From NCBI GenBank assembly GCA_023391835.1, contig JAEWAE010000057.1, positions 3,892 to 67,891 of the forward strand: a stretch of DNA of 64,000 bases. Reading direction: 5' to 3'. A program made the translations under genes and the position numbers. Within the stretch, counting starts at the first letter, position 1. Every line of letters begins with the position of its first letter. Shown here one piece after another: positions 7,574 through 14,835 of the stretch. The notes beneath the pieces were generated by a model, which made no database searches, had not been told where the DNA came from, and saw only the letters and a program-made list of their open reading frames with translations. Source of the DNA: Bacillota bacterium. GTDB taxonomy: Bacteria > Bacillota > Clostridia > Oscillospirales > Ethanoligenentaceae.

Positions 7574-8467
7574 TCAGTCGGAAAGCCGCCCGCTGTTGAC
7601 CGCAAAAGGCGAGCACCAGGCCCGGCGGCCGTAAAAATCCACAAGCTCCACCCGCACATAGCGATCGGTAGGCTCCACGCGATATGTAGCCCGGCCGCCG
7701 CCGCCCTGTGCCAGACGGTCGGGGCTCCAGACGGTGTTACTAAGGAACACCACCCGCTCCACTGGGGAACACTCGACGGTGACGACGCCGTCCTCATAAT
7801 CCACGCGGTAAAACTCCGGCCCCTGGCTGGCGTAAAAGTCGCCCTCCGACAACGCCTGCCGGACAGCGGCGGAGGAAAGCTCCGGCGCTTTGAGCCGGAT
7901 AAACGATCGGGTCTGCTCGCCGGTGTAATAATGGCTGTCGTCGGCGGCCATGCAGCGCATCCGGCGGCCGCGTTTGGCCCAGATGTCGAAGTAAAGAGAG
8001 GAATCCGGCCGGGCGTTGTTCCACGGGATGCCCGAGACCGTGTTGTAAACTTCCGCCCCCGCAAGGCCGTGGAGTTCCATCACATCCGCCGGGTCGGTGA
8101 GCGACCACGCCGGGTGGGCCAGAATGGCGGCCCCGCCGGCGGCCCGGATGGCGTCGATGATCGCCTGGGGCTGCAGCTCGCGGGAGCGCTGCAGCCGGGC
8201 GGGGGACTGCATGCCCACGCCCACGATATGAAACACCGGCGTGTGCACCATGTCGCCCGTATCCCACTCGCAGCCGGCAAGCCGGAGCAGGCCGTCCTCT
8301 GTCTTTTCGCTGCTTGGATGCCAGTGGTCGGTGAGCGCGAGAAAATCATACCCGGCCCGCCGGTAATATGCCACGGCCTCCTCCGGCTCCAGACGACCGT
8401 CGGAAACCGTCGTGTGCATGTGCAGGTTCCCCTTGAACCATTTGCCTTTTTCCGGGAAAAGCTTCAT
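7574..8467 (-). CDS. PHP-domain metallohydrolase (CehA/McbA-like)
   Basis: A 297-residue protein with an N-terminal polymerase-and-histidinol-phosphatase (PHP) domain. The metal-binding HxH pair is H16/H18 in LHMHTTVSDG, followed by LTDHWH and later ILAHPAW and AADDSHY motifs that supply further ligands. The layout matches CehA/McbA-type PHP proteins, which hydrolyse phosphoesters or related bonds; the C-terminal part is beta-rich (WSPDRLAQGG...YRVEPTDRYVRVEL). ATG preceded by AGAGAGGG; a TATAAT box lies about 60 bases upstream without a clear -35. It follows the spoIIA operon on the same strand, about 95 bases after sigF. Its substrate is not predictable and a role in sporulation is not implied. 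Confidence 0.8.
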   Translation of the reverse strand: MKLFPEKGKWFKGNLHMHTTVSDGRLEPEEAVAYYRRAGYDFLALTDHWHPSSEKTEDGLLRLAGCEWDTGDMVHTPVFHIVGVGMQSPARLQRSRELQPQAIIDAIRAAGGAAILAHPAWSLTDPADVMELHGLAGAEVYNTVSGIPWNNARPDSSLYFDIWAKRGRRMRCMAADDSHYYTGEQTRSFIRLKAPELSSAAVRQALSEGDFYASQGPEFYRVDYEDGVVTVECSPVERVVFLSNTVWSPDRLAQGGGGRATYRVEPTDRYVRVELVDFYGRRAWCSPFAVNSGRLSD

Positions 8468-8563
8468 TGGAAATACCCTCTCTTTTCTGCGTCCTTCCGG
8501 CTCGTGATGCGATACCGCTTTTCATTATAGCACATTCCGGCCGGGGAGGACGCCGGGAAGATA

Positions 8564-9274
8564 TCATCCCGTGAGCCTTTCGCGCAGCATACGCAGGATG
8601 CGCCGCTCGCGGCGGGAAACCTGCACCTGGGTAGTGTCGAGCATGCGGGCGGTCTCACACTGGGTCTTGCCCTGGAAATAGCGCAGCACGATAAGCCGCC
8701 GGTCGTCGACCGGCAGGCTGCCCAGCGCCTCCTTGAGCGCGAGGCGATCCACCACCGACTCCTCGGAGGATTCCACCGGTATGTCGGCCTGGATCTCGTC
8801 GCCGTCGTCATCCATCGTCAGCGACACCGGCATAGCCGCAGCCTCCAGCGCCTGGGCGGTCTCGGCCACATCCATCCCCAGCGCGGCGGCCATCTCCGCG
8901 ATGCTCGGCTCACGCCCCAGAGTCATGCGCAGCGACTCGCGGATACGGTTGGCGCGCATCGACTGTTCTTTGAGCGCACGGCTGACTTTGATCGGGCCGT
9001 CATCCCGGAAAAGGCGGCGCATTTCCCCCAGGATGACCGGCACCGCATAGGTGGAAAATGCCGCGCCGCGGCTCAGGTCAAAGGCGGCCACCGCTTTGAC
9101 CAGCCCCATGCACCCGGCCTGAAAGAGATCGTCGTATTCCAGCCCCCGGCCCATAAAATGGTGAGCTGCGGAATGGACCAGCCCCATGTTTTCTTCGACT
9201 ATGCGGGATTGGGCCGAGGCGTCCCCCCGGGCGGCGCGTTCAAACAGTTGACGGTTTTGCTCCGGCACAGGCAC
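8564..9274 (-). CDS. sigF: Sporulation sigma factor SigF
   Basis: RNA polymerase sigma-70 family factor, 236 residues, third gene of the spoIIA operon (spoIIAC). Region 2 (GLVHSAAHHFMGRG...YDDLFQAGCMGLVKAVAAFD...FSTYAVPVILGEMRRLFRDD) is followed by a SigF/SigB/SigG-type region 3 (IKVSRALKEQ) and region 4 ending in the helix-turn-helix TQCETARMLDTTQVQVSRRERRIL. In Bacillus it drives forespore transcription after release from SpoIIAB. The start is GTG at 9274, with AAGGGG upstream; a second GTG lies two codons later. It begins 15 bases after spoIIAB, so translation is probably coupled. Confidence 0.93.
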   Translation of the reverse strand: MPVPEQNRQLFERAARGDASAQSRIVEENMGLVHSAAHHFMGRGLEYDDLFQAGCMGLVKAVAAFDLSRGAAFSTYAVPVILGEMRRLFRDDGPIKVSRALKEQSMRANRIRESLRMTLGREPSIAEMAAALGMDVAETAQALEAAAMPVSLTMDDDGDEIQADIPVESSEESVVDRLALKEALGSLPVDDRRLIVLRYFQGKTQCETARMLDTTQVQVSRRERRILRMLRERLTG

Positions 9275-9289
9275 GGCAATCCCCTTCCC

Positions 9290-9727
9290 CTATTCGGCCT
9301 TTGGACTCAGTCGCTTTTCCATGGCGACGGTCGTGCCGTAGCCGACGCGGGAACGGACGCGGAGCTTATCCATGAAGCTCTGCATGACCGTAAAGCCCAA
9401 GCCGGCCCGCTCGCCCCCGGTGCTGGTGGTGAACATCGGCTCCATGGCCTTGCGCACATCCGCAATGCCGCAGCCGCGATCCCTCACCGTTACCGTCATC
9501 CGGCTGTCGCCATAGATGCGGACGGTTATGTAAATGGTGCCGATGGTCTGGGCGTAAGCGTGCACGATGCAGTTGGTCACGGCCTCCGAAACGGCTGTCT
9601 TGATGTCGGCCATCTCGTCGAGGGTGGGGTCGAGCTGAGCGATGAACGCGGCCACCGCCACCCGTGCGAAGCTCTCGTTCACCGACCGGCTCGGGAAGCT
9701 CACTCTCATCTCGTTTACCTGTTTCAT
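9290..9727 (-). CDS. spoIIAB: Anti-sigma F factor / serine kinase SpoIIAB
   Basis: A 145-residue GHKL-fold serine kinase that holds SigF inactive and phosphorylates SpoIIAA. The N box (AVSEAVTNCIVHAY) gives the Mg-ATP-binding asparagine, the G1 box is VRDRGCGI and the G2 box GGERAGLGFTVM. Length fits the family (about 145). ATG at 9727 is chosen because AAAGGAT lies about 10 bases upstream and because the alternative start 15 codons earlier lacks a site and would overlap spoIIAA. Middle gene of spoIIAA-spoIIAB-sigF; its presence with SpoIIAA indicates a genuine endospore-forming lineage. Confidence 0.95.
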   Translation of the reverse strand: MKQVNEMRVSFPSRSVNESFARVAVAAFIAQLDPTLDEMADIKTAVSEAVTNCIVHAYAQTIGTIYITVRIYGDSRMTVTVRDRGCGIADVRKAMEPMFTTSTGGERAGLGFTVMQSFMDKLRVRSRVGYGTTVAMEKRLSPKAE

Positions 9728-9768
9728 TGTGGACCCATCCTTTCCGGTATCCGGGCGGCCGCGGCCGC

Positions 9769-10074
9769 TCACTGGAATTCGGCGAGCCGGTCGATGCCCG
9801 CCAGACGCATCACTTTGCGGATATGCTGGGACGTGTGGCGGATGACGAGCCGCCCGCCCGTTTCCTGTATCAGCCGGTAGCGGCCCATCACCAGGCCGAT
9901 GCCGGAGCTATCCATAAAAGTGACGTTGCGAAAATCCAGCGTCAGCACCTGCGGCCGGAGCCGGTCGACAGCCTCGTCGATCTGTTCCCGGATACCGGAG
10001 GCCGCGTGATGGTCGATTTCCCCATCCAGCCATGCCGTAATTTCGCCGTCCGCACAATCCAGTTTCAGCGCCAT
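9769..10074 (-). CDS. spoIIAA: Anti-sigma F factor antagonist SpoIIAA
   Basis: A 101-residue STAS-domain protein that, when dephosphorylated, binds SpoIIAB and frees SigF in the forespore. The phosphorylation motif is MDSSGIG; the second serine (S57) matches the regulatory serine of Bacillus SpoIIAA (S58). The start ATG at 10074 follows GGAGGG with a 6-base gap. First gene of the spoIIA operon. In Bacillus this operon is driven by SigH and Spo0A; the 177-base upstream region has no convincing SigH site or Spo0A box, but does contain a perfect inverted repeat and a weak sigma-A-like element. Confidence 0.95.
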   Translation of the reverse strand: MALKLDCADGEITAWLDGEIDHHAASGIREQIDEAVDRLRPQVLTLDFRNVTFMDSSGIGLVMGRYRLIQETGGRLVIRHTSQHIRKVMRLAGIDRLAEFQ

Positions 10075-10171
10075 GTCGTTCCCTCCGTTGTGTTCCCGGC
10101 CCGGGCCGGGGATGACACGCAGCCGCCCCCGCGGCAAACTCCGCAGGGCGACCGGTGTATTTTCGGACAAG

Positions 10172-10207
10172 CCAAAACCCTTTATCCATAAGAATAAAGG
10201 GTTTTGG
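10172..10207. repeat. 13-bp perfect inverted repeat between folC and spoIIAA
   Basis: Arms CCAAAACCCTTTA and TAAAGGGTTTTGG, loop of 10 bases. It has no T-run on the minus strand, so it is a poor intrinsic terminator for folC; an operator or mRNA element is equally possible. A candidate promoter (TTGAAT 10214-10219, 17 bases, TATTCT 10191-10196, minus strand) puts its -10 box at the loop and inner edge of this repeat. Confidence 0.7.
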
Positions 10208-10251
10208 AAAATAATTCAAGTCTTTTTTGCTAAATTTCAGCGTTTCCAACG

Positions 10252-11565
10252 TCAGGCAGCATAATATTTCCGAATCAGCCGCCGCATGGGCCCGGCCAGA
10301 TAGAGCGAGCCGCAGACCAGCACCACGCCGTCGGCGGGCGTATGGGCCAGCGCGTCGTCGAACGCCCGGCCGTAATCGTCATACCACACGGCGGCAGGGC
10401 AGCAGGACGCGGCTTCGCGGCAGGCCTGCTCCGGCGGCAGCGCGCGGGGGCTGTCGGGCCGCACGGCGATGAAGCGCGCCGCACGGCGGGCCAGCGGCGG
10501 CAGGACCTTCCGATACTCCTTGTCGGCCAGCACGCCGGCGATCATCGTTACCGGCCGCCCGCCGAGGAAACGGTCGATGGAGTCGGCCAGTGTCGCCGCG
10601 CCGGCCGGGTTGTGGGCCCCGTCAAGGATCACCAGCGGCCGGCGGTGCAGGATCTCCATCCGGGCGGGGAAACGCACCGCCGCAAAGCCGTCGACGACGG
10701 CCGACTCCGGTATGTCGAAGCCCCGGTGGGTGCGCAGAATATCGAGGGCCTCGTAAGCGGTGAGGAAATTGGCGACCTGATGCCGGCCGCACAGCGGCAG
10801 AAAAAGCTCGGTGCCGCGATAGACAAGTTTCGTGCCGGCGATGCTTTCCTCCCGCACCCGGGCACCGGCGAGATTGGGGATGGTGAGCGTATTGCCGGTC
10901 CGGGCGCAGTGCTCCATAATGACGGCGAGGGCCTCCGGGTCCTGCCCGGGGCTCGAGACGGTGAATCCGTCGGGTTTGATGATGCCGCACTTTTCCCCCG
11001 CGATGGCCGTGAGGGTATTACCGAGTATCTGCATATGGTCGTAGGAAATGGAAGCTATGACCGACACCAGAGGCGTGTCGATTACGTTGGTGGCGTCGAG
11101 CCGGCCGCCGAGGCCCACCTCCAGCACCACCACGTCGCACTTCCGCTCTTTAAAATAGCGGAAGGCCAGCGCCGTGATGAGCTCGAATTCGGTCGGGCGG
11201 CGGGTGCCGGCCCCCTCCTCCCCGCCGCCGGCGGGGTATTCCGCCTCGGCCAGCGGGCGCAGCTCGGCGGTCAGGCGGGCCAAATTGTCGTGGGCGACGG
11301 GCTGGCCGTCGATCTGGATGCGCTCGCAGAAATCCTCAATATAGGGCGAAATGTAAAGCCCCGTCCGATACCCGGCACGCTGCAGCACCGAGGCGACGGC
11401 GGCGCAGGTGGAGCCTTTGCCGTTGGTGCCCGCCACATGCACAAAGCGCATTCCTCTCTGCGGGTCGCCCATGCGCCCGAGCAGGCCGCGGATGCACCCG
11501 AGCCCCGGCTTTGAGCCGAAACGGAGCGTGCTGTGGATAAACGCAAGCGCTTCGCTGTAATTCAT
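10252..11565 (-). CDS. folC: Bifunctional folylpolyglutamate synthase / dihydrofolate synthase
   Basis: Mur-ligase-family enzyme (437 residues) that adds glutamate to dihydropteroate or to folates, using ATP, in the cytoplasm. The ATP-binding loop is VAGTNGKGSTCAAV (residues 46-53 hold GTNGKGST); the second family signature LEVGLGGRLDATNV and the late VILDGAHNPAGA motif that contacts substrate are both present. Length matches the family (about 430). ATG with GGGGGGATT upstream. It lies about 150 bases downstream of valS on the same strand, the order valS-folC seen in many Firmicutes, so co-transcription is likely. Confidence 0.95.
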   Translation of the reverse strand: MNYSEALAFIHSTLRFGSKPGLGCIRGLLGRMGDPQRGMRFVHVAGTNGKGSTCAAVASVLQRAGYRTGLYISPYIEDFCERIQIDGQPVAHDNLARLTAELRPLAEAEYPAGGGEEGAGTRRPTEFELITALAFRYFKERKCDVVVLEVGLGGRLDATNVIDTPLVSVIASISYDHMQILGNTLTAIAGEKCGIIKPDGFTVSSPGQDPEALAVIMEHCARTGNTLTIPNLAGARVREESIAGTKLVYRGTELFLPLCGRHQVANFLTAYEALDILRTHRGFDIPESAVVDGFAAVRFPARMEILHRRPLVILDGAHNPAGAATLADSIDRFLGGRPVTMIAGVLADKEYRKVLPPLARRAARFIAVRPDSPRALPPEQACREAASCCPAAVWYDDYGRAFDDALAHTPADGVVLVCGSLYLAGPMRRLIRKYYAA

Positions 11566-11716
11566 CGGAATCCCCCCGGTTCACAAAAAGGCAGGGGTCG
11601 CCGCCAAACGCATACGCAAGCGTTTTGCAGCAACCCCAACCGCTATAAAGCCACCCGGAAAAGCCCACACAGGCGGGACGCCGCCAAAGTCTATGCGGCA
11701 CCCTATGCCGGGCAAT

Positions 11717-14341
11717 TTATTGGCGCAGAGCCGCGAGGCTTTCCTCCAGGCTGCGCAGTTTTTCCGTCAGGCGGCCGACTTTGTCGCGTTCGGCCTGCAC
11801 CACCGGCGTGGGCGCTTTGGCGACGAAGCTCTGATTTTGCAGCTTGGCCCGGACCGACGCAAGCTGCTTTTCGCAGCCGGCCCGTTCCTTATCCAGACGG
11901 GCGATCTCTTTTTCGATATCCACCAGCTCGCCCATAGGGATGTCGATGACGGCGCCGTCGGCTACGATGCGCACGCTGTTTTCCAGCCGGAAGCTCTCGC
12001 CCGTCTCGACGCGGGAGGCAAAGGCCAGCCGCTCGATGAAGGGCGCGGCCGCGTCAAAATCGGCCCGATAGGGCGTGGCGACGTAGACGTGGGCCTTGCG
12101 GGAAGGCGGCACGCCCATCTCGGCCCGGCGGTTACGGATGGCGCGGATCGCCTGCATGATGCGCCCGAAGGATTCCTCCTCGGCCGGGAAATGCAGCTCC
12201 TCGCGGTATTCCGGCCAGTGGGCGGTCATGATGGTGTCGCCCTTGTGGGGCAGCGTCTGCCATATTTCCTCGGTGATGAACGGCATGAACGGATGCAGCA
12301 GCATCAGCGTGTGGGACATGACATAGCACAGCACCCGCCGCGCCCGGTCGGCCGTCTCGCCGCCCGCCTGCAGGCGGGTCTTGGTCAACTCGATATACCA
12401 GTCGCAGAAGCTTTCCCAGATGAAGTCGTACAGCTTCTGCACCGCCATGCCGATCTCGAAGTGCTCGAGATTTTCGGTCACTTCGCGGCAAAGGGTGTTG
12501 TAAAGGCTCAGAATCCACATATCCTCGGTCTCAAGGGTGTCGGGCAGGCCCGTTTTCACCGGCTCGTCGCCGCTATTCATCAGGATGAAGCGGCAGGCAT
12601 TCCAGATCTTATTGGCGAAATTGCGGCTGGACTGCACTCGCTCGTCCGAAAAGCGCATGTCGTTGCCGGGGCTGTTGCCCGTGGCGATGGTGAATCGAAG
12701 CGCGTCGGCACCGTATTTGTCGATGACCACCAGCGGGTCGATGCCGTTGCCCAGGGATTTGGACATTTTGCGCCCCTGCGTATCGCGCACCAGACCATGG
12801 AGATAGACCGTGTGGAACGGCACCTCGCCCATCTGCTCGATGCCCGAAAAGATCATGCGGGCCACCCAGAAAAAGATGATGTCGTAACCCGCCACCAGCA
12901 CGCTGGTGGGGTAGAAATAGGCAAGCTCCGGGGTCTTATCCGGCCAGCCGAGGGTGGAAAACGGCCACAGGGCGGAAGAAAACCACGTGTCGAGGGTATC
13001 CGGGTCCTGATGCAGATGATGCCCGCCGCAGTGGCCGCAAGCGTCGGGCGTTTCGCGCGAGACGGTGATTTCGCCGCAGTCGTCGCAATACCACGCCGGG
13101 ATACGGTGGCCCCACCAGAGCTGGCGGGATATGCACCAGTCGCGGATATTCTCCATCCAGTTATAATAGATTTTTTCAAACCGTTCGGGTATGATGCGGA
13201 TCTTGCCCGAGCGCACGGCCTCGATAGCCGGCTCTGCCAGCGGTTTCATTTTGACAAACCACTGCTTGGAGACCCGCGGCTCCACCACCGTGTGGCAGCG
13301 GTAGCAGGAGCCCACGTTGTGCTTGATGGGCTCGACGCGCACCAGATAGCCGCCGGCTTCCAGATCCGCCACGATGGCCTTGCGGGCGTCGTCGCGGCTC
13401 AGGCCCTTGTATTTGCCGCCGTTTTCGTTGACGACAGCGCCGTCATCCATGATATTGATGACCGGCAGATGATGCCGCAGCCCCACCTCGAAATCGTTGG
13501 GGTCGTGGGCCGGGGTGATCTTCACCACGCCGGTGCCGAATTCCCTGTCGACGTATTCGTCGGCGATGAGCGGGATCTCGCGCCCCACCAGCGGCAGAAT
13601 GAGCTTTTTGCCCACCATGGCCTTGTATCGCGCATCCTCCGGATGCACGGCCACGGCGGTATCGCCGAGGATGGTCTCAGGCCGGGTGGTGGCAAGCTCG
13701 ATCCATCCGCTGCCGTCGGCAAAGGGATAACGCAGGTGCCAGAAGGAGCCGTCGTGCTCGGCGTATTCCACTTCCGCGTCGGAAATGGAGGTGCGGCAGT
13801 GGGGGCACCAGTTGATGATGCGCTCGCCGCGGTAAATCAGGCCCTTGTCATACAGCCGGCAGAACACCTCGCGCACGGCCTTGGAGCAGCCCTCGTCGAG
13901 GGTGAAGCGTTCCCGCTGCCAGTCACAGGAACAGCCAAGCTTTTTGAGCTGCTTGATGATGCGTCCGCCGAATTTTTCCCGCCAGGCCCAGGCGCGTTTT
14001 AAAAACTCGTCGCGGCCGATTTCTTCCTTGCTCAGGCCCTCTTTGCGCAGCGCCTCGACGATTTTCGCCTCGGTGGCAATGGAGGCGTGGTCGGTGCCCG
14101 GCACCCACAGGGCCTCGTAGCCCTGCATGCGCCGCCAGCGGATGAGGATATCCTGCGGCACATTGTCGAGCACGTGCCCCAAATGGAGCTGGCCCGTGAT
14201 GTTGGGGGGCGGAATCACGATGGAAAACGGTTTTTTACGTGCGTCCGGCTCGGCGTGAAAATACCCGCCGTCGAGCCAGAACCGGTAAATGCGGTCCTCC
14301 ACCTCGGAAGGCTCATAGGTTTTGGCAAGCTGCCTGTCCAT
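11717..14341 (-). CDS. valS: Valyl-tRNA synthetase
   Basis: Class Ia aminoacyl-tRNA synthetase (874 residues) that charges tRNA-Val and edits mischarged threonine. The HIGH motif appears as HLGH at residues 53-56 ([12 protein letters not shown]), KMSKS at 525-529, with a CP1 editing domain between them and a cysteine pair set (CDDCGE...CGHCGG) suggesting a zinc knuckle. The last 65 residues form the ValS coiled-coil arm ([16 protein letters not shown]...). A consensus promoter and a 140-nt structured leader precede it; unlike many Firmicute valS genes, no T-box sequence is present there. folC follows. Confidence 0.97.
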   Translation of the reverse strand: MDRQLAKTYEPSEVEDRIYRFWLDGGYFHAEPDARKKPFSIVIPPPNITGQLHLGHVLDNVPQDILIRWRRMQGYEALWVPGTDHASIATEAKIVEALRKEGLSKEEIGRDEFLKRAWAWREKFGGRIIKQLKKLGCSCDWQRERFTLDEGCSKAVREVFCRLYDKGLIYRGERIINWCPHCRTSISDAEVEYAEHDGSFWHLRYPFADGSGWIELATTRPETILGDTAVAVHPEDARYKAMVGKKLILPLVGREIPLIADEYVDREFGTGVVKITPAHDPNDFEVGLRHHLPVINIMDDGAVVNENGGKYKGLSRDDARKAIVADLEAGGYLVRVEPIKHNVGSCYRCHTVVEPRVSKQWFVKMKPLAEPAIEAVRSGKIRIIPERFEKIYYNWMENIRDWCISRQLWWGHRIPAWYCDDCGEITVSRETPDACGHCGGHHLHQDPDTLDTWFSSALWPFSTLGWPDKTPELAYFYPTSVLVAGYDIIFFWVARMIFSGIEQMGEVPFHTVYLHGLVRDTQGRKMSKSLGNGIDPLVVIDKYGADALRFTIATGNSPGNDMRFSDERVQSSRNFANKIWNACRFILMNSGDEPVKTGLPDTLETEDMWILSLYNTLCREVTENLEHFEIGMAVQKLYDFIWESFCDWYIELTKTRLQAGGETADRARRVLCYVMSHTLMLLHPFMPFITEEIWQTLPHKGDTIMTAHWPEYREELHFPAEEESFGRIMQAIRAIRNRRAEMGVPPSRKAHVYVATPYRADFDAAAPFIERLAFASRVETGESFRLENSVRIVADGAVIDIPMGELVDIEKEIARLDKERAGCEKQLASVRAKLQNQSFVAKAPTPVVQAERDKVGRLTEKLRSLEESLAALRQ

Positions 14342-14403
14342 TCTTCAATCATTCCTTCGAAACGCACCCGCAGCCGGGCGCGGATTGCGGCTTTCGGCAT
14401 ATT

Positions 14404-14469
14404 CCCGCCCGGCGCGCCATATGGTAGTACTGTCGTGCCCATGCCGGAGCACGCAGGTCGGGGCGGGAA
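14404..14469 (-). promoter_or_regulatory. Structured valS leader without a T-box
   Basis: In the minus-strand valS leader the arms TTCCCGCCC and GGGCGGGAA pair over 9 bp and enclose about 45 nt that hold smaller pairings (CGTGC with GCACG, and CCATATGG). No T-box consensus (TGGNACC) and no T-run terminator follow. Control at the level of translation or RNA stability is possible but not shown. Confidence 0.5.
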
Positions 14470-14485
14470 GATACGGTTATTTAGT

Positions 14486-14514
14486 ATTATATTCCGCCCG
14501 CCGGGAGGTGTCAA
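14486..14514 (-). promoter_or_regulatory. Consensus valS promoter
   Basis: Perfect sigma-A promoter on the minus strand: -35 TTGACA, 17-base spacer, -10 TATAAT. Expected start at about 14479, 138 nt before the valS ATG. Confidence 0.92.
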
Positions 14515-14627
14515 GGAAGCCGCTCCCGCTAGGGTTCCGGCCGGGGAGCTCCGCTTGAATTTCGGCATAGAAGCTGAATTTGCGCGATATTATTGGCGTG
14601 TTTTATGGAAATTATCCCGTGCCACTC

Positions 14628-14656
14628 TTGAAAACGGGCAACGGCGAATTTATACT
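14628..14656 (+). promoter_or_regulatory. Promoter of the EF-G-like GTPase gene
   Basis: -35 TTGAAA, 17-base spacer, -10 TATACT. The leader to the start codon is about 170 nt, GC-rich, and includes a 48-codon open frame (14684-14830) that ends 5 bases before the gene but lacks a ribosome site. This and the divergent valS promoter account for most of the 494-base gap at 14342-14835. Confidence 0.8.
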
Positions 14657-14835
14657 TGTCTTATTACAGCAATTCCATTAAAAATGGGAGAAGCCGTGTC
14701 CCCTCTGCCCGCCTTCGGCGGAAAGGTGAAACACGCCGCAAACTCTCTCTTTGCCGGAATTGCTGCGGGCGCCCCGGGGAAAACGCCGCCGGGGCGGCCG
14801 GACGCTTGCCGCATTATGAAAGGAGCATGAGTTTT

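Noticed and set aside
10140..10175. Possible Spo0A box (TTGTCCGAAA) and SigH-like promoter upstream of spoIIAA
   Set aside because: The box has an extra base relative to TTTGTCGAAA, and the best SigH-like match (ATGGATAAA with CCGAAAAT) has mismatches at conserved positions; neither is good enough to report as a site.
11693..14002. Open frame of about 770 codons on the plus strand opposite valS
   Set aside because: It is the complement of valS in GC-rich sequence; it has no family motifs and no promoter or ribosome site, and valS is unmistakable.
14342..14480. T-box in the valS leader
   Set aside because: There is no TGGNACC motif, no AGAGAG stem I bulge and no terminator.
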